Below, piece by piece: positions 24,396 through 34,112 of a DNA stretch of 64,000 nucleotides. A program made the position numbers and the translations under genes. The stretch is from the NCBI GenBank assembly GCA_963676095.1, contig OY781040.1, forward strand, positions 1,240,001 through 1,304,000, read 5' to 3'. Under the pieces are notes generated by a model that did no database searches, had not been told where the DNA came from, and was given only the letters and a program-made list of their open reading frames with translations. Positions within the stretch are counted from its first letter, which is position 1, and every line of letters begins with the position of its first letter. The DNA comes from G963676095 sp963676095. GTDB taxonomy: Bacteria > Bacteroidota > Bacteroidia > Bacteroidales > Prolixibacteraceae.

Positions 24396-26449
24396 TCAAT
24401 TCTTATCCTGGCATCAACAGCCTGAATTTTATTTCCTGTCCCAAGTAAAGGATTAATATCTACCTCCTTAATTTCCGTCGCGAAACGAAGAAGTGACGAT
24501 AACCTCACCAGTATTTCAGCAAAATGGTGAAGGTTGACCCCCTCCTGTCCCCGGTAGCCTTTAATAACTTTGTATGCCTTAAGGTTCTTGATCATAGAAG
24601 CGGCCTCGCAGAACGCCAGAGGAGCAAGGCCGGAGGTGACATCTTTCAGTACCTCGACCAATATTCCCCCCATCCCGCAAAGCATCACATGTCCAAACCT
24701 GTCTTCATATTTAGCGCCAATAAACAGTTCGATACCTGAAGCCATTTCGGCCATTAACACTGCTGTAACCCCGTGAATACCGATCAATCTTTTAAACTCT
24801 GCAGCAACAATTTCCTTACTTCTGATATTCAAAACAACCCCTCCGACATCCGTTTTATGTAAAGGCCCAACGACTTTCATAGCCAGAGGAAAACCAATCC
24901 CGTCAGCAGTTGCCAACGCTTCTTCCTGATCGTACACGATCTTTTCCTTTACCCTGGGGATTCCAGCTGAATCAAATAGCTGGTGTATTACTTCCGGTGG
25001 TTGAAAACCATTTCCAGCTTGTTCGACGATCCTCCGGATACGCGGGATATCGATTCCCTCAAGAAATATGGTTTCCCGGTGAGGTTTTGGCGTATGCTGT
25101 ATCCGGGTTAACGCCCTCCCCAACAGCACTTCATCCGGGAAGTTAACATTTCCGACAGAAATAAAATGTTCAACATCCGCTTTAACGTTTATCACAGATG
25201 GCAAAATCGGGAAAATAGGTTTCTTACAAGTACGCATTTTTTCATTCAACATCTCATAGACATCGCTCACGGGGAAAAGCCCAGGGCTCCCGTAAATAAC
25301 GGCCATGCCATCCACTTCATTGAAATCGCGATCGCAGGCATCGATTATGGCTGCGAGCTGATCCGAAGTGCCGGTTGCAAGGAAGTCAATTGGGTTTTCA
25401 ACTGACGACCCAGGATAAAGGAGCTCCTTGAGTTTTTGTTTTTGCAGAGAATCTTCGATACGGGGAATACGCATGCCTCCCGCCTCCAGTGCATCGGTCA
25501 GCATAACTGCCGGCCCCCCTGCATGGGTGATGATAGCCATCCGTCTTCCCTTCATTCTTTTACACATAAAAATATTGGCGACAGTTGTCAGTTCTTCCCT
25601 CCCTGAACACCTTACGATACCAGCCTTCCGGAATAATGCTTCAACTGCCAGATCAGAACTGGCCAATGCCCCTGTATGAGACGAAGCTGCCCTGCTGCCG
25701 GCACTGCTGGTCCCGGCCTTTATGGCAGCAATCCGGCATCCCTTCCGGATCAGTGACCTCGCATGCTTCAACAGTTTATCAGGGTTGTTTATACTCTCAA
25801 GATAAAGTAATTTTACCCTGGGGCTTGTATCAGGATCAAACACATCATCCATGAATTCAAGGACATCCTCAACTCCTGTCTGTGCCGAATTTCCCACTGA
25901 AAAGACACTGGCAAAATGCAATCCCTTGGTTATACCCGATTCCATGATAAAGACAGCAGTCGCACCCGAACTGGAAATAAAATCACACCCTTTTCCATCC
26001 AGGTGCGGGACAGGAGTTGTAAAAACACTGGCATGGGCCTGGGTTATAATGCCGATACAATTCGGCCCGATCAAACTTGCATGATAGCGATTGACAATAT
26101 CGACAACTTTCTTTTCCAACAGACGCCCCTCTTCTCCCTCCTCGCTAAATCCTGCTGAAATAATTATAAATCCCCGCGTCCCCTTTACCGAAGCCAGGGT
26201 CTCAACAACTTCCGGACAAAAACGGGCAGGAATAGCTAAAACAGCAAGCTCAACCGGGGGCAAATCGCTAACATTCTTATACGAAGGGAAGCCCTGTACC
26301 TCATCCTCATTCCGGTTAACAACCAGCAGGTCACCCTGAAAGTGGGTATCGACCAAATTTTTCAACAGCTTTCCTCCCGGCTTCGATATATTATTCGAAG
26401 CCCCAACTACAACAATACTTTTGGGGCAAATCAGTTCTCGGGTAAGCAT
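24389..26449 (-). CDS. ADP-forming acetyl/acyl-CoA synthetase, fused alpha-beta
   Basis: 686 residues. The N-terminal CoA-binding Rossmann domain (SIVVVGASNNISKPGGKLL, residues 12-30) is followed by two ligase-CoA domains with the phosphohistidine loop SSHTGALASSDLA, and a C-terminal ATP-grasp domain (from about residue 470, KVVGPLHKTDVGGV). This is the fused ACD arrangement. It converts acyl-CoA, ADP and phosphate to free acid, ATP and CoA, generating ATP in fermentation, or the reverse. The acyl specificity is not readable. Its start lies very close to the divergent stress-protein gene (18-35 bases), so both promoters must overlap coding or each other. Confidence 0.9.
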   Translation of the reverse strand: MLTRELICPKSIVVVGASNNISKPGGKLLKNLVDTHFQGDLLVVNRNEDEVQGFPSYKNVSDLPPVELAVLAIPARFCPEVVETLASVKGTRGFIIISAGFSEEGEEGRLLEKKVVDIVNRYHASLIGPNCIGIITQAHASVFTTPVPHLDGKGCDFISSSGATAVFIMESGITKGLHFASVFSVGNSAQTGVEDVLEFMDDVFDPDTSPRVKLLYLESINNPDKLLKHARSLIRKGCRIAAIKAGTSSAGSRAASSHTGALASSDLAVEALFRKAGIVRCSGREELTTVANIFMCKRMKGRRMAIITHAGGPAVMLTDALEAGGMRIPRIEDSLQKQKLKELLYPGSSVENPIDFLATGTSDQLAAIIDACDRDFNEVDGMAVIYGSPGLFPVSDVYEMLNEKMRTCKKPIFPILPSVINVKADVEHFISVGNVNFPDEVLLGRALTRIQHTPKPHRETIFLEGIDIPRIRRIVEQAGNGFQPPEVIHQLFDSAGIPRVKEKIVYDQEEALATADGIGFPLAMKVVGPLHKTDVGGVVLNIRSKEIVAAEFKRLIGIHGVTAVLMAEMASGIELFIGAKYEDRFGHVMLCGMGGILVEVLKDVTSGLAPLAFCEAASMIKNLKAYKVIKGYRGQEGVNLHHFAEILVRLSSLLRFATEIKEVDINPLLGTGNKIQAVDARIRIEK

Positions 26450-26484
26450 AATTTGGTATTTTTAACATGTTCAAATCTACAAAA

Positions 26485-27297
26485 ATGAATAATCTCTCCG
26501 AACAAAAAATTATTGTCCACTGCGATTTTTCGGAATCGATGAAAACTTCGCTCCTCCATGGCCTTCAAATTGCAAGGATATTTAAAAAGGAACTGTGCCT
26601 TTTTCACCCGCTGGGTTTTGGTGACAAAAGTAAAAAAGAAACACAAATCAAGCTCGGACAGATTATCCGGAAAATCAAAGAAGAAAATGTGGAAATCCCC
26701 ATCTCGAGCCTTACACTGAAAGGGGATCTCAGAGATACGATTGACCGGGTTGCCGAGCAATACGATGGAATCATGGTCATCTTATCTCCGGACCCTTTAG
26801 AAAAGAAACTGGAGGCACTTCAGGAAAGCCAGATCCCTTTCCTTTTCGTCAGGGGAACCAATATCGAATCCTTGAAATACAGTAAAGTTTTGCTTCCTGT
26901 CGACTATCGGAAAGCAATGAAAAACACGGCATTATGGGCTTCCTATTTTGGCCGGTTCAATGGAGCTTCGGCAGAAATACTTTATGCAAAAGAAAAAAAT
27001 AAAGAGAACTCGGACATAATTTGCAAAAATCTAAAATTCATTGATGAATTGTTGGGCAAGGTAAATATGAAAAAGAACCTGTATGAAGCGGGGACAGGAA
27101 GCTTTGGATTACCTTTCGAAGCACTGGCCAAATGCAGACAGGAAAATGCGAATCTTCTGATCATTCCGGCCAGCCGGAACATAAGCCTGCTTGACCTGGC
27201 ATTTGGCCTTCCTGAATCCCGTATCCTGAAAAAATCAGGGTCCCTGCCCGTACTTTGTATCAATCCCAATAGAGACATGTATATATTATGCGACTGA
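26485..27297 (+). CDS. tandem universal stress protein (UspA-like)
   Basis: About 270 residues from ATG 26485; an ATG at 26467 would add six. It is two Usp folds in tandem: IIVHCDFSESMKTSLLHGLQIA (first strand and helix) and KVLLPVDYRKAMKNTALWAS (start of the second, about residue 135). The first half contains GDLRDTIDRVAEQYDGIMVIL, but the nucleotide-binding G-2x-G-9x-G(S/T) motif is not clearly conserved, so it may not bind ATP. It is divergent from the acyl-CoA synthetase, suggesting related regulation. Cytoplasmic; function inferred from the family only. Confidence 0.78.
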   Translation: MNNLSEQKIIVHCDFSESMKTSLLHGLQIARIFKKELCLFHPLGFGDKSKKETQIKLGQIIRKIKEENVEIPISSLTLKGDLRDTIDRVAEQYDGIMVILSPDPLEKKLEALQESQIPFLFVRGTNIESLKYSKVLLPVDYRKAMKNTALWASYFGRFNGASAEILYAKEKNKENSDIICKNLKFIDELLGKVNMKKNLYEAGTGSFGLPFEALAKCRQENANLLIIPASRNISLLDLAFGLPESRILKKSGSLPVLCINPNRDMYILCD

Positions 27298-27415
27298 AAA
27301 ATTGAAACAGAATAGAACCCCTAACATTATTTTAACTTGAGTATTCCATAAAAAAGCAACTATAATCACAATTTTATTTTTTCCTTTGTGACAGTTAATT
27401 CTAAAAATAAAAAAC

Positions 27416-28408
27416 ATGGTCCGTGCAACAATTACTTTACTTTTTATCCTCTTGTCACTAACATTTTCTTATGCACAAAAACTGGAATACAAGGTGAAAT
27501 TTTATGGTTTTGGGGACAACAGGGAATTTCAAAGCGAAAAAGCCACTTCTCAGACCATGCTTGGAGAACGGACCAGCTTCGAACTGGGGACAACCATTGA
27601 AGGAAACCACCAGTTCCGGGTCGGACTGGACCATCTTTTTGAATTCGGAAGCGAAATAGACGATCAAAAACCGAAGCTGATTGCTTACTATCATTATGAA
27701 GACCCGAAAAAAGTCTTTTACTTCGGGGCGTTTCCCCGGATGGACCTCATCAACTTTCCCCTTGCGCTCCTTACTGATACCTTAAATTATTACCGCCCGA
27801 ATATCGAAGGATTTCTCGGCCGTTATAACTGGAGCTGGGGGCATCAATTGGGTTTTGTTGACTGGACCAGCCGTCAGACTGAAACCCGAAGGGAAACATT
27901 TCTGGCCGGTTTTTCAGGAGAAATGAGGTACAGATCATTGTTCTTTCAAAACTATCTAACTTTGTTTCATTATGCCGGAACTGCGGAAGGAACCGGGTTA
28001 TCTGCAGATGTAGAGGATGACATGGGAGGCGTTTTATACTTAGGCAGTGATCTGAATAAAATACTTCCTCTTGAAAAAGGTTACATTAAATTTGGTGTAA
28101 TGGGATCGACTTTCCGGGACCGCCATGGAGAAGATAAATTCATAAGTGCTTTCAGTTTTACCGGTGAACTATATGGCGAAACCAAAAACTTTGCTCTTCG
28201 TGCTACTTTCTCAGAAGGTGACGGACATCATTTCATGAATGGTGACCGCTTTTACGACGAAGGCAACTATATCAGGACTGATGTTTACTGGAAATTTATC
28301 AATGCAAAACGGATCCAGGGCCGCTTTAACCTCTCGTTCCACCTTGTTGACGGGAGTAACCTCGATCAATCCCAGCAAATCTGCGTTCTTTACTGTTTTG
28401 GAGATTAA
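27416..28408 (+). CDS. secreted protein, probable outer-membrane beta-barrel
   Basis: 330 residues. A clear signal peptide (ITLLFILLSLTFSYAQ, cleavage after SYAQ) is followed by alternating aromatic/polar strands without further hydrophobic helices. Examples are FRVGLDHLFEFGSEI, VFYFGAFPRMD and YIKFGVMGSTFRDR. This pattern suggests a beta-barrel in the outer membrane, such as a porin. No conserved catalytic motif was recognised and I cannot name a family. It stands alone between the Usp gene and the convergent DPP11 gene. Confidence 0.7.
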   Translation: MVRATITLLFILLSLTFSYAQKLEYKVKFYGFGDNREFQSEKATSQTMLGERTSFELGTTIEGNHQFRVGLDHLFEFGSEIDDQKPKLIAYYHYEDPKKVFYFGAFPRMDLINFPLALLTDTLNYYRPNIEGFLGRYNWSWGHQLGFVDWTSRQTETRRETFLAGFSGEMRYRSLFFQNYLTLFHYAGTAEGTGLSADVEDDMGGVLYLGSDLNKILPLEKGYIKFGVMGSTFRDRHGEDKFISAFSFTGELYGETKNFALRATFSEGDGHHFMNGDRFYDEGNYIRTDVYWKFINAKRIQGRFNLSFHLVDGSNLDQSQQICVLYCFGD

Positions 28409-28523
28409 TTTTAACAAGACTGACCTCGTATTAAACAACAATAAGAATCTCAAAAATACAAATAAGATACCGTATGGGGGGGGTATTGTCCATTCCCAAT
28501 GAACTTTTAGGCGAAACACCTAA

Positions 28524-30662
28524 TTAATCTATCAGGTTCATCTCGTTAAGCAAATACCCTGCTCCTGCAAATTTATCGATGACAAATAATACGTACCTGA
28601 TATCGACCATAATATTCCGGCAATGATCCGGATCGAACATGATATCGCTCATTGTTCCTTCCCAGCAACGATCAAAATTAATGCCGACAAGTTCTCCTGA
28701 TGCATTGATAGCCGGGCTCCCGGAATTGCCTCCTGTCGTGTGAACTGAAGCAATAAACGCTACCGGCAATTCGTCCTGTCTGCCGGTATAAATGCCATAA
28801 TCCTTTTTATTATATAGTTCATGAAGTTTTTCCGGGACATGATAATCGTATATTTCAGGGTTATCCTTTCCCATAATTCCGCTGATCGTTGTCTGGTACC
28901 GGTATATAATTCCATCAGCAGGTTTATATCCTCCTACTTTTCCATAAGCAACCCTTAAAGTCAGGTTGGCATCCGGATAGATTAACTCGCCCTTTCTCAT
29001 GCTCATGATCCCCGCCATGTAATCTTTCTGAACCTCTCCGATTTCCTCCTGTAAATCAAAATAGATCCCCCCAATGTTTCGCTGATAATGACCAAGCAAA
29101 TCATTGTAAAATACCATAAGAGGATCATGTTGCAATTTTCTGAACTCTTTTTCGTCCATTCCCTTTGCGATGTTTTCCATTTTCCCTTCATCCGAAAAAA
29201 CGGATTTCCTATAAATCTTATTTAAGAGTCCCTCATCGTCATATGATCTCATAATTTTCTGAAAATCAAATGGCAAAAAAAGCGGATCCAAATTTGCCTG
29301 AATCAGTCTCATTAGCCGGACAAAAACTTCCTCATCAGTCGAACGGTCATAGTCTTTAAAAAATTCACGGACTCTTTTTGTGAGATCATCTCTCAGTTTC
29401 TCAAGCTGTTTTTCATTCTCTTTATCTGCAAGGAATGAAAAAGTATTGACCAAAGAGAAAATATCCGTTCCCCGGAATACGATTTCATTGTAATAATCAT
29501 AAGCCCTGCTGTAGGGTGCCAGGTCCGCATATAATTTTTTAAACTGAGGGAAGATATTTCCATAAAGCGAGGTTAAAGAATCGTCCTTTTCATACCACTG
29601 TCTGAAAAGGTCCTCAAACGACTGCTTTCCGGAAAGGGCATCCATCTGCTTCAATCCTCTGACCTCTCCCTGCCAGCGTTTCCATGAATTACTCGTTCCT
29701 GCATATTTGGAAGCATACTGGATACGTACCTTAGGATCGGATGCCATGTGCCTGGCAAGTATTTCCAGTTTTTGGGTACGTATTCCGACCCGTTCCGGAT
29801 CCCTCTGGTTCATGACCAGGTCTACCGCTTCGGAAGGCAGGTACTCTTCTGTTTTTCCGGGGAAACCGAATACCATGATAAAATCGTCAGGAGAAATCCC
29901 CTTAAGGGAAATAGGAAAAAATGACTTCGGATGATACGGAACATTATCCGGTGAATATTCCGCCGGCTCATTATTTTTGTCTGCATAAACCCGGAATACC
30001 GAAAAATCTCCCGTATGTCTGGGCCACATCCAGTTATCAGTATCTCCTCCGAATTTTCCTATCGATGAGGGAGGGGCACCAACCAGCCGGATATCTTTAA
30101 ATACTTTATAAACATACACGAAATACTGGTTCCCATAAAAAAGTGGCTTTACCACCGCCTCATACTTTCCATTGAACGAAGCAGCTTCCTCTATTGTCTT
30201 TATGTTATCCTTAATCTTCCCTTCAAAGGCTTCATTCTTTAACCCTTCTGTTCCGGCAAGGACAGAGTCCGTTACATCGTTCATACGGTCAAGAAACCGG
30301 ACTTTTAATCCGGGATTAGATAATTCCTGTTCCCTGGATGCAGCCCAAAAACCATCAGTCAGATAATCATGCTCTACCGAACTATGAGACTGAATAGATG
30401 AGTAACCGCAATGATGGTTCGTCAGCAACAGTCCATCGTGTGAAACCAGCTCCCCTGTACACCCGGAACCGAATAAAACAACGGCATCTTTCATGCTGTT
30501 ATGGTTAATGCTGTAAACATCATCGGCAGAAAGTTTAAAGCCCATCTGTTGCATTTCTTCAATATTGTACTTATCCAGGAGGGCAGGGATCCACATTCCT
30601 TCCCTGGCATCGGTTACCACAAAAGAAAGCAATAATAAAAAAACAATCAGAAATCTCTTCAT
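28524..30662 (-). CDS. S46 dipeptidyl peptidase, DPP11-like (Asp/Glu specific)
   Basis: 712 residues with a signal peptide (MKRFLIVFLLLLSFVVTDA). The S46 catalytic His lies in LLTNHHCGY (residues 79-87) and the serine in TTGGNSGSPA (Ser647). Eighteen residues after the serine is an arginine in VGINFDRCWEG (Arg665), the position that in characterised enzymes is Arg for DPP11 and Gly for DPP7. This predicts release of dipeptides with Asp or Glu at P1. It is periplasmic and, with DPP III, suggests peptide-based nutrition. Confidence 0.92.
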   Translation of the reverse strand: MKRFLIVFLLLLSFVVTDAREGMWIPALLDKYNIEEMQQMGFKLSADDVYSINHNSMKDAVVLFGSGCTGELVSHDGLLLTNHHCGYSSIQSHSSVEHDYLTDGFWAASREQELSNPGLKVRFLDRMNDVTDSVLAGTEGLKNEAFEGKIKDNIKTIEEAASFNGKYEAVVKPLFYGNQYFVYVYKVFKDIRLVGAPPSSIGKFGGDTDNWMWPRHTGDFSVFRVYADKNNEPAEYSPDNVPYHPKSFFPISLKGISPDDFIMVFGFPGKTEEYLPSEAVDLVMNQRDPERVGIRTQKLEILARHMASDPKVRIQYASKYAGTSNSWKRWQGEVRGLKQMDALSGKQSFEDLFRQWYEKDDSLTSLYGNIFPQFKKLYADLAPYSRAYDYYNEIVFRGTDIFSLVNTFSFLADKENEKQLEKLRDDLTKRVREFFKDYDRSTDEEVFVRLMRLIQANLDPLFLPFDFQKIMRSYDDEGLLNKIYRKSVFSDEGKMENIAKGMDEKEFRKLQHDPLMVFYNDLLGHYQRNIGGIYFDLQEEIGEVQKDYMAGIMSMRKGELIYPDANLTLRVAYGKVGGYKPADGIIYRYQTTISGIMGKDNPEIYDYHVPEKLHELYNKKDYGIYTGRQDELPVAFIASVHTTGGNSGSPAINASGELVGINFDRCWEGTMSDIMFDPDHCRNIMVDIRYVLFVIDKFAGAGYLLNEMNLID

Positions 30663-30741
30663 AATTGATAATCGGTTGGAGGAGGATATTCACAGTCCGG
30701 TCAAAACGATCCTCTTGTTATTCCGTTTTTGTTGTTATTAC

Positions 30742-31323
30742 TTAAAAATCTTTAAGGTACTGGTAAAGTTTATGAACCGGCAATCCCATTACATTATAAA
30801 AGGATCCCTCTATTTTGTAAATCCCCACGTAACCGATCCACTCCTGTATTCCATACGCTCCGGCCTTATCATAGGGTTTATAATTATCGACATAGTAAAT
30901 AATTTCTTCTTCGGAAAGATCGTCAAACCAAACTTCGGTAACGGCATGAAAAGAAACTTTTTTGGAAACAGATTGCAGGTGCATTCCTGTGATTACCTGA
31001 TGCTGGCATCCTGAAAGGCTCTCGAGGATCCGGATAGCCTCTTCACGGGAAGCAGGTTTACACAAAACCTTATCGTCTTTCCAAACAATTGTATCGGCAG
31101 TGATCAACAGCTCGTTTTCTTTCATCTGATCTTTCATGGCTTCGGCTTTTAGCTGGGCCAGATAAACAGGGATAGCCGTCATTCCCAGTTCTTCGGGATA
31201 AAATTCTTCCAAAAAAGATGGACTGACTTCAAAATCAAGTCCCAGGTTCCGCATAAGCTGCTGTCGCCTGGGCGACCCCGATGCCAGGACCAATTTATAA
31301 TTCTTAAGATTTTCAAGTATCAT
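30742..31323 (-). CDS. maf: Maf-like nucleotide pyrophosphatase
   Basis: 193 residues. The Maf signature LASGSPRRQQLM (residues 13-24), the catalytic Asp in ITADTIVWKDD, and KPASREEAIRILESLSG are intact. Family members hydrolyse dTTP, UTP or modified nucleotides to monophosphates and PPi. WKDD and CKPAS best fit the dTTP/UTP (YhdE) subgroup. The start codon touches the end of the HAD phosphatase gene, so the two are translationally coupled in a three-gene operon. Confidence 0.92.
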   Translation of the reverse strand: MILENLKNYKLVLASGSPRRQQLMRNLGLDFEVSPSFLEEFYPEELGMTAIPVYLAQLKAEAMKDQMKENELLITADTIVWKDDKVLCKPASREEAIRILESLSGCQHQVITGMHLQSVSKKVSFHAVTEVWFDDLSEEEIIYYVDNYKPYDKAGAYGIQEWIGYVGIYKIEGSFYNVMGLPVHKLYQYLKDF

Positions 31324-31853
31324 TACGTTGACCTCCAGTAATATGATTTTTCATTAATCCAGGTATCCTGCGCCCGCATAATCTGTTCTATAACATCCCG
31401 GACGCAGCCTTCACCCCCCTTTTTTTCTGAAATATACAAAGAAATTTCCTGAATCTCATGGACTGCATCGGCCGGGCATACCGGAAAACCGACGAGAGAC
31501 ATGATCTGGAAGTCGATCAGGTCGTCTCCCATGTACAAGATGTCTTCTGCCGGAACACCTGTTTTCTTCATGAAATCGCGCAACGCGGTCACTTTATCCC
31601 TTACCCCCATATAAATTAAAGGAACGCCAAGTCCCTCGTATCTCATCCGGACCCGTTCAGTAGTACCTCCGGTAATAATACCCAGGTGATATCCCATATT
31701 CAGGGCATTACGGATGGCATAGCCGTCTTTTACATTAGCGGTTCTTACAGGGTTTCCGTCTTCATCCAGAGGGCTGGTATCTGATGAAAGGACTCCGTCT
31801 ATATCAAATATCATTGCCTTGATATGTTTCAGTTCTTCTTTTACAAATGTCAT
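31323..31853 (-). CDS. HAD-family phosphatase, KdsC-like
   Basis: 176 residues, matching KDO-8-phosphate phosphatases. HAD motif I is IFDIDGVLSSDTSP (residues 16-29), motif II is GIITGGTTERV, and motif IV is MGDDLIDFQIM. There is no cap domain, which implies a tetramer. It probably dephosphorylates KDO-8-phosphate for lipopolysaccharide synthesis, although no kds genes are adjacent and other sugar phosphates are possible. It overlaps the DUF2520 gene by four bases and abuts maf, a gene order I recognise from other Bacteroidota. Confidence 0.85.
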   Translation of the reverse strand: MTFVKEELKHIKAMIFDIDGVLSSDTSPLDEDGNPVRTANVKDGYAIRNALNMGYHLGIITGGTTERVRMRYEGLGVPLIYMGVRDKVTALRDFMKKTGVPAEDILYMGDDLIDFQIMSLVGFPVCPADAVHEIQEISLYISEKKGGEGCVRDVIEQIMRAQDTWINEKSYYWRST

Positions 31854-32632
31854 TCGTGTTCTTTTTTATGGGCAAGGAAAATACTTTCAGTAACAAAACT
31901 ATAGATTTTCGTAAGTTCAGGCCGTTTTTCCAACATTTTTAAATGTTTATTAAGAATTGTTTCATCATATCTCATGGCCGGTCCCGTCTGAGCATCATAA
32001 GGAGAGATCTCTGTTATCTTGGATGCTGTTTCCCGGATCAGAGGAATCAGCAAGTTAAAAGGAAGACCGTATTCTGAAAGAAGTTTATCACCCAGATAAT
32101 AAAAATGGTTGACAAAGTTGCAGGCAAAAACAGCCGCAAGATGAAGCACTTTCCTTTCAGCCGAACTGATTTCCCTGACATCACGGGAAATACGGACAGC
32201 AACCGTTTTCAGTTCGCCCAACATTTCAGACGAGTTCGCCTCCAGGCATACCGGGATATCTGAAAAATTCACATCCCGCGATTTTGAGAATGTCTGAACC
32301 GGATAAAATACGCCGCAATGGTCACTGTATTTCTCCAATAGTTCCAATGGAACACTTCCGGCCGTATGGGCTATCCTTGCACGTCTGCAATCAAATTTTT
32401 CCAACAGACCAGGGATTGCATCATCCTTTATGGCAAGCAGCACCAAATCAGCCGATAAATCAATCTCATGTGCTTTATTGGTGTAGCTACAACCGAATTT
32501 TGATGCCAGCACAGACGCCGATTCACGGGTACGGCTGTAAACCTGGACAATATCCAATCCTGCTTTCTGAAAGGCCTTACCGAGGCTGGTTGCCAGATTC
32601 CCTGCCCCTATCAGTGTAATTCTTTGTATCAT
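31850..32632 (-). CDS. Rossmann-fold protein with DUF2520 domain
   Basis: 260 residues. An N-terminal NAD(P)-binding fold with LIGAGNLATSLGKAFQKAG (residues 7-25), similar to ProC and F420-dependent reductases, then the DUF2520 helical domain (about 130-255) with AAVFACNFVNHFYYLGDKLL. The reaction is not known. It is the first gene of the operon with the KdsC-like phosphatase and Maf protein, sharing an ATGA-type overlap. Cytoplasmic. Confidence 0.85.
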   Translation of the reverse strand: MIQRITLIGAGNLATSLGKAFQKAGLDIVQVYSRTRESASVLASKFGCSYTNKAHEIDLSADLVLLAIKDDAIPGLLEKFDCRRARIAHTAGSVPLELLEKYSDHCGVFYPVQTFSKSRDVNFSDIPVCLEANSSEMLGELKTVAVRISRDVREISSAERKVLHLAAVFACNFVNHFYYLGDKLLSEYGLPFNLLIPLIRETASKITEISPYDAQTGPAMRYDETILNKHLKMLEKRPELTKIYSFVTESIFLAHKKEHE

Positions 32633-32944
32633 CGTTAAAACTAATCTTTATCAAAATTGCATTCATAGCTCAAAGTAATAAAAAATTGGGATAACAAATT
32701 ATTTTCGGGACACCGGAATAGCTGTACACCAATCCCCTAAAAGGGGTATCCCCCGATTTGCAACAAGAATTTAAAAGATCTGTAATTATAAGAACGTTTT
32801 CATTTAAAACAAATATCTATATTTGTATTTCATTTCCCAATAAGTATTATTGTGAATGTAAACGTTTCCACTATTTTTCAACCAGCGTCTTTAATAAAAA
32901 AAACGTCTAATATTTAAAAAGATAAAGTGAATAGAGGCATAATC
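32633..32944 (+). other. control region of the acid-sugar cluster
   Basis: About 310 bases between divergent genes. A perfect -7 element TATATTTG (32818-32825) marks a promoter for the plus-strand cluster, giving a leader of about 110 bases. Two LacI-type operator candidates flank it (listed separately). No leader peptide was seen. Confidence 0.6.
32789..32870 (+). promoter_or_regulatory. pair of LacI-family-like operators around the cluster promoter
   Basis: Two sites centred on AACGTT: TAAGAACGTTTTCA (32789-32802), overlapping the expected -33 region, and TGTAAACGTTTCCA (32857-32870), downstream of the predicted start. The second matches the LacI/GalR-type consensus TGWAANCGNTNWCA at all but one position; the first is weaker. 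Their placement would suit repression. No LacI-family gene lies in the window, so the regulator would be encoded elsewhere. Confidence 0.5.
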
Positions 32945-34090
32945 ATGGAAAAGATAACCATAAGGTCCCCCCGGTCATTAAGTTTTGGACCGGGAAGCCT
33001 GGGGCTTTTTGCGGATGATTTCAGGCAACTGGGATACAAGCGTCTATTTATAATAACGCTACCTTTTTTAAAAGAAAAATTGGACCCGATCTTCCAGTCA
33101 TTCCTGTCATTGGGGATTCATGTTGAAATTTATGACCTGATAAATAATGAGCCTACCTATAATAACTTTAAGGAAATACTGAACATTGCCAGGAAGTTTA
33201 AAGCAGATGCCATTACCGGGATCGGAGGAGGCAGCGTTATGGACACGGCCAAATTGCTGGCTGCACTTTTGTACAGCGATCAATCGATAGATGATGTTTC
33301 CGGCATAAACCGGCTGAGAGGAAGATCGACCTGGATGGCCTGCCTGCCGACCACTTCAGGAACAGGGAGCGAAGTATCTCCCAATGCCATCTTCCTCGAT
33401 GAATCGGATGGTGAGAAAAAAGGGGTAATCAGTCCTTTCCTGGTTCCTGATGCAGCCTATGTCGATCCGGAACTGACAATCGGAGTTCCTCCCGCCGTAA
33501 CAGCATTCACCGGGATAGATGCATTTACCCATTGCCTTGAAGCTTTTGTAAACCGTTTTTCACACCCGGTAGTAGACCAGTATGCGATAAAAGGGATAGA
33601 GCTCATTTTTCAAAGCCTGGCAACATCCTTTGAAAATGGAGAAGATCTTGAAGCCCGGACAAACGTGGCGCTTGGAAGTCTTTACGGCGGTATGTGCCTG
33701 GGCCCCGTCAACACAGCTGCAGTGCATGCACTTGCCTACCCGTTGGGCAGCAAATTTAAGGTACCTCACGGATTGTCGAACGCATTACTTCTTCCTTACG
33801 TCATGGAATTCAACCTGCCTGCCGCAGTCAGGAAATACGCCAGGGTAGCCAGGACAATCGGGGTAGAAGACTTGGGAACGGATGAAGAGCAGGCCAGGGA
33901 AGGCATCAACAGGATCAGGCAATTACTTAAGGCAATTGATATTCCAGGGAAATTGTCACAAATAAATATTCCAGGGAAAGAACTTGAAGGGATGGCCTTA
34001 TCTGCAATAAAAGTACAAAGACTGTTAAAAAACAATGTCCGGGACATGGATATTGAGGATATACTTGCAGTTTATAAATCTGCCTATTAA
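32945..34090 (+). CDS. iron-containing alcohol dehydrogenase
   Basis: 381 residues from ATG 32945; a GTG at 32927 is in frame but less likely. The NAD-binding motif GIGGGSVMDTAKLLAA and the PTTSGTGSE loop are followed by metal ligands Asp and His in GIDAFTHCLEAF and two His in AVHALAYPLGSKFKVPHG. Family III alcohol dehydrogenases reduce aldehydes or oxidise alcohols with NAD(P). As first gene of a cluster with an aldolase and tetronate enzymes, it could reduce a four-carbon aldehyde-acid. That substrate is inferred from context only. Confidence 0.9.
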   Translation: MEKITIRSPRSLSFGPGSLGLFADDFRQLGYKRLFIITLPFLKEKLDPIFQSFLSLGIHVEIYDLINNEPTYNNFKEILNIARKFKADAITGIGGGSVMDTAKLLAALLYSDQSIDDVSGINRLRGRSTWMACLPTTSGTGSEVSPNAIFLDESDGEKKGVISPFLVPDAAYVDPELTIGVPPAVTAFTGIDAFTHCLEAFVNRFSHPVVDQYAIKGIELIFQSLATSFENGEDLEARTNVALGSLYGGMCLGPVNTAAVHALAYPLGSKFKVPHGLSNALLLPYVMEFNLPAAVRKYARVARTIGVEDLGTDEEQAREGINRIRQLLKAIDIPGKLSQINIPGKELEGMALSAIKVQRLLKNNVRDMDIEDILAVYKSAY

Positions 34091-34112
34091 CCAGCAAAAA
34101 TTAATAAACAAA

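Noticed and set aside
28476..28483. Run of eight G
   Set aside because: Considered as a phase-variable tract, but it lies in a spacer between convergent genes and cannot switch either.
32927..32944. GTG start for the Fe-ADH
   Set aside because: The ATG at 32945 begins the conserved part of the protein; the upstream six residues are not family-like.
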